Assembly (NCBI RefSeq): GCF_010500615.1
Contig: NZ_JAAGNX010000001.1
Location: forward strand, 1,069,531 to 1,133,530
Reading direction: 5' to 3'
DNA: 64,000 nucleotides
Origin: Oceanipulchritudo coccoides
GTDB lineage: Bacteria > Verrucomicrobiota > Verrucomicrobiia > Opitutales > Oceanipulchritudinaceae
Position numbers and translations under genes: made by a program. The notes under the pieces are model-generated. The model made no database searches, had not been told where the DNA came from, and saw nothing but the letters and a program-made list of their open reading frames with translations. Below, piece after piece: positions 31,001 through 38,026 of the stretch. Within the stretch, counting starts at the first letter, position 1, and each line of letters opens with the position of its first letter.

Positions 31001-32127
31001 TGTATCCACTCAGATTCCAGGGCAATGCCGTCAACCTTCTTGAATGGCTGGGGAGAATAGTTCAGGATGGCGCTGCTTGCGTTGCGTTGACCGACAAAAC
31101 TGCTGCCGGGCCCACAGGCTTTGAGCAGGGATTGCGTTTCTGCGAGGCAGTTTTTCCCAAGCGTCGCAAAGGTGTCCTCCTCATCAATCTCCACGCAGAA
31201 AGGCAACATTTCGAGAAACAGTCCGAGTGATTTTCTCGATACAGGGCTCGGACGGTTCGCCATTGGCATGTCAAAACGAAAGGTTCTCTGACCACAGACA
31301 TGGTAGAGCCATGCGGATAGGATGGCCGAGAAACCACTTAGCACGGACAGTTCCTGGAAGAGGCTGGCAAACGGAGGCGTTGAAATGACCTTCCGGAATT
31401 TATTGGATTCTTCGGGGGTCAGTTGAATGACAATGCGCTCGGTTTCAGTTGTTTCAGATAGCTTGGGCCGTCCCCAGAACAGGGGCTTGGTAAAAAGGCT
31501 TTCAGGACGTTTATCGAAGTGTCCCTGGGCAGACTCCAGCCTCGCATTTGCCTTATTCTGGATGGAATTGATCGTATCCAGATAGTCAGGTCCGTCCGCG
31601 GAAGTTGCTGACCCCTCCAGAAGGCTTTTGTAGGTTTGAAATACCAGATCGACCAGATTGATTGTCGAAACGGCATCGGTGATCAAGTGATGTTGGTTAA
31701 GATACCAGCCATGGCAGTCTTCATCCAGTTTCAGCAGGACCGAATCCACAAGCTCCCCGTCCAGTGGTAAAACCCTTGAGGCCCGTTCTTCGGACCAGCG
31801 CTTGAATTCCCCTTGGGGATCCGCCTTCACGGTAAGGTCCATCCTTTTCAAGCTGCACGAACCTTCCGGATTTGTTGCGGCCCTGGGCCTTGCTTCCTCA
31901 ACCCGGATCTTCAGGCGTAAAATCGGGTGGTTGTCCACGACTGCCTGCCATGCCTGGGAGAAAGCATCAGGATCAAGCCGTCCGGTAACTTTAAAGGCAA
32001 AAACCGTATTGTAGAGAGGGCTCTCAGGACTGAGATGTTGCCCCATCCAGAAAGGGATCTGGTTGCGGCTCAGGCCGGAATCCTTTTGCAGCTTTTCGTG
32101 CAGGAAATCTGGTTGGGGTTCAGTCAC
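22021..32127 (-). CDS. Three-module nonribosomal peptide synthetase, C-A-T-C-A-T-E-C-T-TE
   Basis: 3,368 residues from a GTG start; the ATG at residue 28 is too late because the C-domain motif SRNQIPFW begins before it. Domains read by motif: C1 (HHLITDA about 146), A1 (YTSGSTGQPKG about 610, NEYGPTE about 750), T1 (LGGTSL about 1000), C2 (HHIIFDEWS about 1208), A2 (YTSGSSGKPKG about 1680, NEYGPTE about 1818), T2 (LGGDSI about 2074), an epimerase domain (NHIAVDWVSW about 2255; EGHGRED about 2393), C3 (HHIILDGWS about 2698), T3 (IGGNSL about 3054) and a thioesterase with GGYCFGAG (about 3183). Module 3 has no A domain. The A1 pocket reads D-L-T-K-I-G-E-V-G-K, one change from the known Asn code. 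A2 reads D-S-A-L-I-A-E-V-W-K, which I cannot assign. Predicted product: starter-L-Asn-D-Xaa-third unit. It follows the ligase gene by 57 bases. Confidence 0.93.
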   Translation of the reverse strand: MTEPQPDFLHEKLQKDSGLSRNQIPFWMGQHLSPESPLYNTVFAFKVTGRLDPDAFSQAWQAVVDNHPILRLKIRVEEARPRAATNPEGSCSLKRMDLTVKADPQGEFKRWSEERASRVLPLDGELVDSVLLKLDEDCHGWYLNQHHLITDAVSTINLVDLVFQTYKSLLEGSATSADGPDYLDTINSIQNKANARLESAQGHFDKRPESLFTKPLFWGRPKLSETTETERIVIQLTPEESNKFRKVISTPPFASLFQELSVLSGFSAILSAWLYHVCGQRTFRFDMPMANRPSPVSRKSLGLFLEMLPFCVEIDEEDTFATLGKNCLAETQSLLKACGPGSSFVGQRNASSAILNYSPQPFKKVDGIALESEWIHSGHCDSVHGFQMQIHDYNGTGAFTLYLDFNKSCFSTTEQERGTFLMRSIINAFLENCDTCIGEVPTLSEADKEAFLFNFNSTDEQPFPEKTVVEHFQAQIDTTPDRIAVREGQESLSYSELGERVASLSALLIERGVGSGTVVAVCMRRSIDAVTGIFAVLNSGAAYVPLDPEYPPSRLAYILGDCGAKLVLTHRGLQEKLHGFEGNVLDLDKPRNKVATTERSMPSLSDQAYMIYTSGSTGQPKGVPINHDGLSDYLEWAERQYVRGEQLAFPLFTSLSFDLTVTSLFLPLMTGGTLVIYEESDGPVDSAVVDVIRDNQVDLIKLTPSHLSLLQQLDLSTSRIRRMILGGEDLKVHLADTISRQFPKPVEIFNEYGPTEAVVGCMIHKFDSKADREISVPIGKPADHVQLYVLNGRLNPVLPGIPGELCISRHGLTSGYHGRDELNAEKFVPHPWQEGQRLYRTGDLVRFNERGLLQYLGRIDRQLKISGFRIEPGEVERSLLQHHGIEACVVSSYQPGRMVGYYVAVEPLREEDLRIYLSNRLPDELIPHRFIPLKSIPLTPNGKTDFSALPNPDEADLEDIGQFIAPSGEVEEQVAEIWKSVIGAERISATSNFFQLGGTSLAAMEAMLLTGNAFEVDLPLQTIFQESTITRISEKVKEAIRRKASSTSGEETEPKAKGSLRADHKQVDGIIKRPANEPALASPGQQRIWLLHQVEPSSPNYNIAQYLEYPVDTIEVERIRQTMDEMLRRHPVLRTTFTLQDGQLVQVIDQSTPARMDIVEGDNAELLEAKVSESLLLPFDLEEGPLYRLVCGSSDGRTLIGFSFHHIIFDEWSSGIFFREFSRIFNALCKGAGHGLPEPQFDYTDFAYSQILDNQSGKLDQQLAYWKGVLENPPGPLTLATDRPYPAELTDIGSTEKIILRGQLVDAIKELGTSGGSSSFPVFLLGFQLLLSLYSRTDDILIGTPVANRRYRETGGMIGFFLNTLCLRQEFSSNPTCREALQAVREAYLEAIANQDVGLDRVLKEVDYERVSGRHPLFQHMFVFQQEDDVSPSVRLGDSTSTTKWVEGERSKFDLTLFVIEGKDSFELAIEYRSCLFNADSIRRLLGRYSVILRELVSNMGTPVSKINYMTDEDISQVDTFSQGAVIPEILNSGIGSLQLESHEAGGESLAIIGPEDSLTYADLKCRVTALAKAILQRCGGQDEPIGVLIPRSADAIVALLAVQRAGRPYLPLDPDYPDERLRFMVEDSGAGMVITTPDLAGTIAYGSSIEVLTESVLVADADSGASLPLPAEEQAAYIIYTSGSSGKPKGVSVPSACLMHSTGARFHYYPENPGNFLLIPSLSFDSSVAGVFWTLMSGGTLCLPDRQMIQDPEQLGAFIREHKVKSLLCVPSYYREILRLNGSNLQSLKMAIVAGESCPPSLVEAHFENLPDCRLYNEYGPTEATVWSTVHAIDRVESATGRIPIGKPIPNSIVHVVDRHNRLMAPGLPGEICIGGKGVTPGYLNRPESTAECFHELPPIGRIYRTGDQGIWDSSGNLHFLGRLDNQVKVRGYRIETGEIEEALLSNPHVTAAAVIIVEREDAPSYLVGFVETKEKAESSITQDLKAHLATRIPEYMIPARLIALAQLPCLPNGKVDLRALQSHLQLEVQVSVPGSDLEHRQEREDSISEILKGVLGIQQISHEDNFFNLGGDSILAIQAVARAREAGLSITVGQLLASKSIGELANLANPATPPKTLKDKPIGEAPLTPIQSWLLEKKNLDPSHWNLSVLLKVDAVIKIEDIQESILKLIDHHDALRTAICKKDSEWKQVILPNNGRSFQLESVHCPDGDRQSIIRRTADELHKSINLEKGELVRGAFFHSEDREENQLLLIINHIAVDWVSWKILLEDLQSLLDISPGAPSALPPKTAPFRTWAKALADFSGSKAIQGEINFWKNQAYRRCPKIPLDSGTPEDNLEGSEEILQLEFNQKETGQIIEVASKLGVTVQAILYGGIIRSLGKWCSSSSILVDLEGHGREDCVQPLDTTRTVGWFTSQFPVVLNARNSSSDRVFFKGIQAELDDIPNRGVGFGILKYLARNDPEISAVPDAEVTLNYLGRLETAVDKGPLSVIKWSIGDDRKKESPRTAIIEVNAFLSADRLVANWSFSRNLHRKSTITKLADDTRAFLSQATDTILQQESGQLAYPLTNAQSTLLAHHLQKNSEDQGQIQLKLALTGVFKESLFREAWQHVVETFPVMRTTVHWEELSEPVQFVHQKVEWDVSIVDCMNCSDEETASQLASITEKEVATPLQLATAPTFRLSILRASETSTWLLWTCHHIILDGWSSALILRRMVKAYNQLLSGVAPERVESAPFKDYCEWLFSRSHTRARMFWRSQFKGMKNSPLVSATLQLEADTDNQPRERHRVSLRMESLEQGGLEKVAGECRITPFAVLLSTWTVLLSELLETDRVVTGLTVSGRYDRVPGEENMAGMLANTIPVVAHLNRRLTFKEWCREFFGQLQKYREFDYCSEKQILEWTDLPRTLPLFDCLFIFANQPIDQNKEDDPDSLSISDIKGGFTSGYPLTVIFRNWNGFYIDVIVDREAIDPAVADHLASRFSDIFSGLDKVLDQSLADLKCAPSPFKRVDPLESEPESAFLTGGTVPGNPVESHIQEIWQAVFQRKPLGLEADFFSIGGNSLLATYLIAELNDALDQEVAMDAIFQAPTIRSLANLVQTKSSASNNAKDDSLLVPIKAMGDKIPLIMIHPLDGDIYQYHLLGQHLPDDQPFYAIRAPSRTFTNVDEMAEHYTDLVLQNFPDGRFLLGGYCFGAGVALQMLHKMSEQGLKLYPLVAIDFMYLNLVRYRPRYLLKLLRDENLHSLTQRIRGWSYKIGKRLKRLFNSKGTGLERDIEDHFELPELPEATRQQIEANFFLLDATKPKPYYGDVALLLSDSVYSRNDKWVGWDRFAKGRLYREIVDVEHTQMMEEARIGKVAKALVRLLDQIHTKA

Positions 32128-32184
32128 GAGGGAGTAAAGGGTATTGATTGAGGGGGACTTTAAGGACGGTTTCCCAAGGAGGAT

Positions 32185-33789
32185 TCAATTTTCAAAATTC
32201 GAGGAATCCACGAAAGATGAAAGCCTTCGCCGGTCGATTTTTCCGGTTGAGGTCCGTGGCAGGTCGTCAGCAAAGACGGTCCTTTGAGGGATTGCATAGG
32301 CCGGAAGAGCCTTGGCGAGGTGCTTGTGCAGTTGCCCGGGTTCGACTGTCGCGCCTTCCTTGAGGCGCAAAACAGCAACGAGAGCCTTCTCTCCGGATGG
32401 CAGATCATGCAAGATAGCACATCCCTCCTGGACTTGGGGAATGCTGTGCAGGGCATGTTCAACTTCATCCAATTCAAGGCGGTAACCACGAATCTTTATC
32501 TGCCGGTCACGCCTTCCGTGAAAGTGAAGGAGCCCCTCCTTATCAAGTTGGACCAGGTCGCCGGTCTTGTAGAAGGCAATGGGAATACCGGGTACTTGTT
32601 CCCTCATGACAATCCCTTTTGCCGTCAGCTCTGGCCGCCCCCAATATCCTTTCATCATTGTCTTGCTGTGGATCAGCAACTCCCCGATTTCTCCGGGTGG
32701 GGTCAGGGAACCGTCGGGATTCTCAATCCGGCCTGTGGCCCCATCCCACACCTTCCCGAGGGGAATGGGCTTATTTGGATTCAACTTTCCGGGATCGATA
32801 TGGAATACGGTACACTGATTAACTTCAGCGGGACCGTATACATTCGAATACCTCGCCTTGGGCCAGATCTTCATCAACCGGATCATGTGCTTGGTCGGAA
32901 ACGGTTCCCCGGCGTAAATGACCCAACGCAAAGCAGGCTGTGGTCGGCTCTTCAAATCCACATTCGTTATCAGCTGGACCAAGGCCAGGGGGACCGAATA
33001 CCAGATTGTCAGGGCTTTTTCCTCGATCAGCTGGGCAAGGCTTGAAGGAAACAGCATCGCATCCTCTGGAATGATCACGGTTGTAGCACCGCGTGAGGGG
33101 CCCGTAAAGAACTCGAAAAGGGCCATGTCAAAGTGTAGCCGGGAATGGTTTCCCATACGGTCCTCGGGAGTTATTCCGTAGGTAATTCCCGAATACAAGG
33201 CGTAAGCCACCCCACTGGAATGGGTGTGCATCATGCCTTTAGGTTCCCCGGTGGACCCCGATGTATACAAAATGTAGGCAAGGTCGTGGTCCTTGACTTT
33301 ATCTGATGGAGCAGTGTCGGGAAAGTCCTGCAAGCTGCGCCAAGGAAGGCACCGGGTATCACTGCCTGCCAGGGCGTTCTCGTCCAATCCAACAACAACC
33401 TTGAGCTCAGCACCCTCGTCCAATGCCTTGTTTAGGGATTTCCGGCGTTCGGGTCGTGTTATGAGATGGGTGATCTGGCAATCCTTGATGATGAAGGCCA
33501 CCCTTGCTGGTGGCGCACCCGGATCTATGGGCACAAACACTGCCCCGGCCTTAAGGATGCCATAGACAGCAACCGGGATCTCCAAGCTCTTGTTCAGATA
33601 AACCCCAACACAGTCTCCCGCTTTGACACCTTCCTCGACTAATAAATGGGCCAGCTTGTTAGCCTGTTTTGCCGCTTCGGCGTAAGTGAGGTGCTGTTCG
33701 GAAAATTCAAATGCGACTTTGTCCGGCAATTTGGCTGCCGACTTGTCCAGAAAATGGTGGATCAGTGATGGAGTATTTTCCGCAGGCAT
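32185..33789 (-). CDS. Free-standing amino acid:carrier-protein ligase (PltF/DltA-like A domain)
   Basis: 534 residues: one adenylation domain without a fused carrier. Core motifs: YILYTSGSTGEPKG (P-loop), NVYGPAE, YKTGDL, GRRDRQIKIRGYRLE and the catalytic Lys in TSTGKIDRR. The segments LHFDMALFEFF, IWYSVPLALV and YAGEPFPTKH closely resemble free-standing ligases such as PltF that load proline on a separate carrier. The pocket reads D-M-F-Y-I-A-V-Q-C-K; the PltF-type proline code as I recall it shares the D, Y, A, C and K. A small or nonpolar amino acid is likely. Its start overlaps the stop of the carrier protein gene by one base (TAATG), a strong sign they act together. Confidence 0.88.
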   Translation of the reverse strand: MPAENTPSLIHHFLDKSAAKLPDKVAFEFSEQHLTYAEAAKQANKLAHLLVEEGVKAGDCVGVYLNKSLEIPVAVYGILKAGAVFVPIDPGAPPARVAFIIKDCQITHLITRPERRKSLNKALDEGAELKVVVGLDENALAGSDTRCLPWRSLQDFPDTAPSDKVKDHDLAYILYTSGSTGEPKGMMHTHSSGVAYALYSGITYGITPEDRMGNHSRLHFDMALFEFFTGPSRGATTVIIPEDAMLFPSSLAQLIEEKALTIWYSVPLALVQLITNVDLKSRPQPALRWVIYAGEPFPTKHMIRLMKIWPKARYSNVYGPAEVNQCTVFHIDPGKLNPNKPIPLGKVWDGATGRIENPDGSLTPPGEIGELLIHSKTMMKGYWGRPELTAKGIVMREQVPGIPIAFYKTGDLVQLDKEGLLHFHGRRDRQIKIRGYRLELDEVEHALHSIPQVQEGCAILHDLPSGEKALVAVLRLKEGATVEPGQLHKHLAKALPAYAIPQRTVFADDLPRTSTGKIDRRRLSSFVDSSNFEN

Positions 33790-34022
33790 TATGGGTGCTT
33801 CAATTTCCCCTCGATGTAGCCAGCAATAATCTGGAGTGAGCGGAAATTATCCGGAATCAATTCATCGTGGGGAACAGTCACTTGGAATTTATTTTCAATG
33901 AAGGCAATGGCTTCCATCATGGAGACCGAATCTACCTGGCCACTGCTGAAAAGGTCTTCCTCCGGATCAAGGTCCAAGCCATTTTCCGCGAAGTGTTCCG
34001 AGATGGACTGAAGAACGCTCAT
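33789..34022 (-). CDS. Free-standing acyl/peptidyl carrier protein
   Basis: 77 residues, the usual carrier size, with the pantetheine site Ser32 in GQVDSVSMMEAIAF and the acidic four-helix pattern (ENGLDLDPEEDLF; FIENKFQVTVPHDELIPDNF). The ATG at 34022 has a good Shine-Dalgarno (AAAGGA). The same frame is open to 34346 but that part overlaps the HupE-like gene and has no carrier character. It sits 38 bases after the HupE-like gene and its stop is fused to the start of the ligase. It probably delivers an aminoacyl group to the NRPS, either to C1 as starter or to the A-less third module. Confidence 0.88.
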   Translation of the reverse strand: MSVLQSISEHFAENGLDLDPEEDLFSSGQVDSVSMMEAIAFIENKFQVTVPHDELIPDNFRSLQIIAGYIEGKLKHP

Positions 34023-34060
34023 TTCCTTTGACCGGTAAAATTGGTGGACTGATGGACGGA

Positions 34061-35251
34061 TCAACCCAGACCGAACGCCCTCTGGACAAACCAGAAGCCG
34101 GCGACCAGTGTGAGGACTGCCGATCCGCCTTGGAGAATGACAGGCTGGTAGGAAGGATGCTTCCGCAGGAAGAAAAGCAATGGGAAGATGGCTGCGACGA
34201 TCACCATCTGGCCAAGTTCGACACCGATATTGAACCCAAGGACAACCTTCAGGGCATCCTGCATGCGGAACGGGAGTTCGCCCATCACGGAGGCAAAGCC
34301 CAGTCCATGGAACAAGCCGAGGATGACGATCATGATTGAGGTCCAACTTCCGACCTTGAAGAAAATATTATTCACCCCGACGATGATGATGGAGAGGGCA
34401 ATGATCGATTCAACCAGCCGGCTGGATATGGATATAAAATCAAGGGCGGCCAAGGCAAGGGTGATGGAGTGCGCAATGGTGAACAGGGTCACGATTTTAA
34501 ACACCCTCCAGAGGACGCTGTGAAATTTTTCCACTGGAATCACTTTGTCATCCTTCCTGATCAGGACAGTCGGCAGTAGCAGGCAGAGGAGGAAAAGGAT
34601 GTGGTCAATTCCTATCCAGATATGAAGGACTCCCTGCGGAACCATGGCACGGGCTCCAAGCATTGAAGGAATATTTGTCAGATCAAGTTCCTGCACGGAG
34701 GTGCTGGAGCCGAAAATCATATGGGCCGATTCGTCCCCGTGTTTCATGCCCGTATGATAGTTGTTCATGATCCCGACAAGTCCACGATGAAGCCTGCCCG
34801 TTTCCTGAAGCATCGTGTTCTCAATCGTTATGACATTGGGAATGGGGTTTTCCGCCTTCATCACAAAGTCATACTTGGCAAACCGCATGAATCCCAGATC
34901 CCGCAGCCCGACTTCCTTGAATTCCAATGGGTAGGATTCACCAGCCCCGCTGATTTTGAAGTGTTCGGGGATATAGGCTTGGACTACTTCCGCGTTCTCC
35001 TGAACAACAGCCAGCCAGTCCTCCTTTTTCTCGGACTTGATACCGAACTTTTTCTCAAGGTCGTCGGTATTGATCTCAAATGTGCCGACCAGACGGTCTT
35101 CGTACACATCAAAAAACACGTAATTCTCACCGCTGGTGTGTGCCCTTAACGGATTCGTCACGAAGAGAAGCGTCATCACGAAAAGAGGCAGAATCGTGCG
35201 GGAGGTGAACTGTTGGACTCTTGTCCAAGAAAAATAGGGTAAACTACTCAT
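34061..35251 (-). CDS. HupE/UreJ-like membrane protein with secreted N-terminal domain
   Basis: 396 residues from the ATG at 35251 (AAGG upstream); a TTG at 35275 is the alternative. A signal or first helix is followed by a periplasmic domain of about 170 residues (YVFFDVYEDRLVGTFEINTD...). The second half has about six helices with WIGIDHILFLLCLLL, TIAHSITLAL, VESIIALSIIIVGVNN and GLFHGLGFASVM. The His- and Asp-rich helix motifs G.DHILF and FHGLGFA are those of HupE/UreJ proteins, some of which move nickel or cobalt. It is the first gene of the carrier-ligase-NRPS operon, so export, uptake or metal supply for the product are all possible. Confidence 0.82.
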   Translation of the reverse strand: MSSLPYFSWTRVQQFTSRTILPLFVMTLLFVTNPLRAHTSGENYVFFDVYEDRLVGTFEINTDDLEKKFGIKSEKKEDWLAVVQENAEVVQAYIPEHFKISGAGESYPLEFKEVGLRDLGFMRFAKYDFVMKAENPIPNVITIENTMLQETGRLHRGLVGIMNNYHTGMKHGDESAHMIFGSSTSVQELDLTNIPSMLGARAMVPQGVLHIWIGIDHILFLLCLLLPTVLIRKDDKVIPVEKFHSVLWRVFKIVTLFTIAHSITLALAALDFISISSRLVESIIALSIIIVGVNNIFFKVGSWTSIMIVILGLFHGLGFASVMGELPFRMQDALKVVLGFNIGVELGQMVIVAAIFPLLFFLRKHPSYQPVILQGGSAVLTLVAGFWFVQRAFGLG

Positions 35252-35356
35252 ATTGCCTTGAAAAACTACAATCAACGCCTCGTCAAGGATTTACCTGCTT
35301 CCGTTATTGCCACGGATTTAGCAGCTGCTTATGGATTTCCATAGTCAAACACGCTT

Positions 35357-36268
35357 ATGAAAAAACCCTGTTTCACACTATTCGCCCTCGTTCTAATCAG
35401 TCACTGGGCCTACCCGGAGACTTTAAAGCCTTATATCATGGCGGGAGAGGAGCAGGGAACCTTGTCCGAAGTTCAGCTTTCCGTCACAGGAAAATTGGCC
35501 GTCTCGGGGTTTGAAGTTCTCAACAGTTACAGCCCGGCGGATGATCCCAGCCTGAGTGTCATTTGCGTAACGCATGCGGATTTGAAACAGCTGGCAGCTG
35601 AAAAGGGCGGCCTGACTGGCTTCGCGATGGTCCTCCGGGTGGGCCTGGAAGCGACGGACACAGGTATCAGCGTATCATACATGAACCCGGTCTACTGGGG
35701 TGCGGCATATCTGCGGTCTGATTACGAATCGGTTGAATCGGTTTATACGGATCTGCAAGCAAAGTTCGAGGCGACCTTTTCGGACCTGTCCACTGTCATT
35801 GGGGAACCGTTTGGATCAAAGAAAGGGCTCAAGGACAGGAAACTGAAGAAATATCATTACATGATGGCCATGCCGTATTTCGATGATGTCAATGTCCTCT
35901 CCGAGGGTGTTCCTTACGAGCAATCCATCGCCGCCATTGAAGCAAATGCGGCCAGTGGGAATGCGGATGCAGTCATTGTCTACAAGATCGAGCTTCCCGG
36001 AATGAAGATGGCGTTATACGGAACGGGAATCACTGGCGAAAAAGGGGAGGCCACCTTCCTCCCGAAAATTGATTTCAATGAGCCGAGGCATGCAGCCTTT
36101 CTTCCCTACGAAATGCTGGTGCTGGACAACCGTGTGGTATCCCTGCATGGGAAGTACCGCATTGCCCTCTCATTTCCAGATCTGAAAATGGGCACTTTCA
36201 TGAAGATCATGTCGACCCCGGGCGATATTGCCAAAGCGCAGGAATCCTTGTTGCTGTCTGCCGAATAA
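35357..36268 (+). CDS. Secreted protein of unknown function
   Basis: 303 residues with a signal peptide (KKPCFTLFALVLISHWAYPE). After it comes a stretch GFEVLNSYSPADDPSLSVICVTHADLK, then MVLRVGLEATDTGISVSYMNPVYWGAAYL, which loosely recalls DUF302-like proteins, though I cannot support that name. The C-terminal third (AVIVYKIELPGMKMALYGTG, FLPYEMLVLDN) is beta-rich. No membrane helix or catalytic motif is evident. It is divergent from the HupE-NRPS operon over a 105-base gap and could share its control. Confidence 0.7.
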   Translation: MKKPCFTLFALVLISHWAYPETLKPYIMAGEEQGTLSEVQLSVTGKLAVSGFEVLNSYSPADDPSLSVICVTHADLKQLAAEKGGLTGFAMVLRVGLEATDTGISVSYMNPVYWGAAYLRSDYESVESVYTDLQAKFEATFSDLSTVIGEPFGSKKGLKDRKLKKYHYMMAMPYFDDVNVLSEGVPYEQSIAAIEANAASGNADAVIVYKIELPGMKMALYGTGITGEKGEATFLPKIDFNEPRHAAFLPYEMLVLDNRVVSLHGKYRIALSFPDLKMGTFMKIMSTPGDIAKAQESLLLSAE

Positions 36269-36344
36269 AGGCGGTCCGGTCCTTTGGTTTATTGAGTCGG
36301 GGAAAAACCTTGAGTAGTTAACTCACGGTTTCCTGCCCAGCTGG

Positions 36345-37811
36345 TCATTTATAAAGGTAAGTCCAGCCACCGGTGTCCGTCTGGCTTGCGGTGTAGGTTT
36401 CCTCAAGCAAATAGATCCAGGTTCCAAGCGTTTCCGAGTAGAGGAACCCGAACGCAGCAAATTCCACATTCAACCAGCCAAGGTAATCGCCGGTGTCCAC
36501 CCAACCGTCGACAACCGGGTGACCGCCCCAAAAACCATCGTCCACGGGTTCCGTGTCGAGGGCAAGGTAGCGGAGCATGGCCTCAACAAAGTAGAAATCC
36601 CCGAAGATGGTCCCTTCTTCAGCCTTGTTGTCGTATTTCTCCGAACCCTTGGTCAGGATGGACTCAAAACCTGGAGATGCCGACGCCAGATATGGCGGCG
36701 AAGTGAGATCCCCAAGGATGTTTTCAGCCGCCGTGAGGAATTTTTCATCCTGAGTGAATTCGTAAAGCTCGATTGCCGCAGACGCGACGATTGCCGAAGC
36801 AGAAGTATCCCGAGGGTGATTGGTGGACCCGCCGACAGCTCGGTCGAAATCCGAATACGCAACAAAGTCATCGGATTGGTTCGCTACCGCAGCCATGAAG
36901 TAATCGAAGCAGGCTACTGCCCGGTCGAGCATCCGGGATTCATTGGTGTAGCGATACATCATCGTGTATCCGTACACGGCCCATGCTTGTCCCCGCGACC
37001 AGGTTGTGTCGGTGTCCGCCCCCTGGTGGGTGCGCTTGTAGAGGACATTTGCAGATTCGTCATAGGCCACCACATGGAAGGTGCTGCCGTCCGGCCTGAC
37101 TTGATTCAGGAATGTCGCATCAGCATGGTTAATGGCAAAATCGTCGTAGTCCGAGTTTCCGCCGTTTAGCCCCACGTAGACGGGCAACTCCATGTTCATC
37201 ATCATATCGATGTTGACCTCAAAATACGGGTTGTTGTAGGGCGTGTTTGTGCTCGCAGTGATACTGGGACTGCTCACGGCAGTGGAAATGCTGGTACGCC
37301 TGTTGGTCCATGCGCGGTAGGATTCGATCGTCGGATGATAGCGTTGATTGGCAAAGGAATCAGCCGCCTGATTCAGTTTTGCAGTGTAAACAGAAATTTC
37401 CGCAGGACTCAAGGTGTCCGAAGCATGTCGAAGACCATAGCCATAGGCGCAGTAAATTTGAAATCCGGTGTCGTTGTCTGAGGCGGTTGCCCGGGCCGAT
37501 ACCGCGTTGGTCCAGTCCCTGCCGTAAGTAGCCCATACGTTTTCCCCGGTGTAGTCATACATCATCCACATCAAACCCGCAGGAAATCCGCTGCACCAGT
37601 TGCTGATCGACTGATTCTGCCAAATTCCGGATGTGTCGGTATAACTGACAAAACGACTCGACCCGGACCGTTGGGCCAGATCATCCAGCTGCAGCTTGGA
37701 AAACTCCAATGCAGTGGTGATTTTTTCGGTCAGCGTCTGGGCTGAAACCGGAAGAGTAGCCCATCCGAGAAGGGTTAAGAGGGCAATTAGAGGGGGGAGT
37801 TTCATTTTCAT
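36345..37811 (-). CDS. Unsaturated glucuronyl hydrolase, GH88 family, with C-terminal W-rich module
   Basis: 488 residues with a signal peptide (PPLIALLTLLGWATLPVSA). The alpha/alpha barrel shows W-C-S-G-F-P-A-G-L-M-W, FEVNIDMMMNMELPVYVG (catalytic-type Asp about residue 200), WSRGQAWAVYGY and RDTSASAIVASAAIELYEF (second Asp), as in GH88 enzymes that cleave unsaturated uronic acid ends made by lyases. The last 55 residues (GWVDTGDYLGWLNV ... GGWTYLYK) are an added module also found at the end of the HAF-repeat protein at 39952-41214. It is divergent from a GH2 enzyme over 215 bases, consistent with a locus for uronate-containing polysaccharides. Confidence 0.88.
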   Translation of the reverse strand: MKMKLPPLIALLTLLGWATLPVSAQTLTEKITTALEFSKLQLDDLAQRSGSSRFVSYTDTSGIWQNQSISNWCSGFPAGLMWMMYDYTGENVWATYGRDWTNAVSARATASDNDTGFQIYCAYGYGLRHASDTLSPAEISVYTAKLNQAADSFANQRYHPTIESYRAWTNRRTSISTAVSSPSITASTNTPYNNPYFEVNIDMMMNMELPVYVGLNGGNSDYDDFAINHADATFLNQVRPDGSTFHVVAYDESANVLYKRTHQGADTDTTWSRGQAWAVYGYTMMYRYTNESRMLDRAVACFDYFMAAVANQSDDFVAYSDFDRAVGGSTNHPRDTSASAIVASAAIELYEFTQDEKFLTAAENILGDLTSPPYLASASPGFESILTKGSEKYDNKAEEGTIFGDFYFVEAMLRYLALDTEPVDDGFWGGHPVVDGWVDTGDYLGWLNVEFAAFGFLYSETLGTWIYLLEETYTASQTDTGGWTYLYK

Positions 37812-38026
37812 AAGGATTACGATGGATCTTTAAAACCTTAATTTAATAATTATTACCACACAAAAAATAGATTTTCCGTAAAAAATACCCAGTATATGAG
37901 CTATTTGCGGGCCTTTTTCTATTAACGCACAATTTGGACCTCGCGATCAGCGTTTATATTTATTGGACAAGTTCCAGCAGCGTGGGTAAGGAGTCATTAG
38001 TTAGCCAATCTTTACAGAAAGCCCAT

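Noticed and set aside
34023-34346. N-terminal extension of the carrier protein frame
   Set aside because: Overlaps the HupE-like gene in another frame, has no carrier-like sequence, and the ATG at 34022 has its own Shine-Dalgarno.
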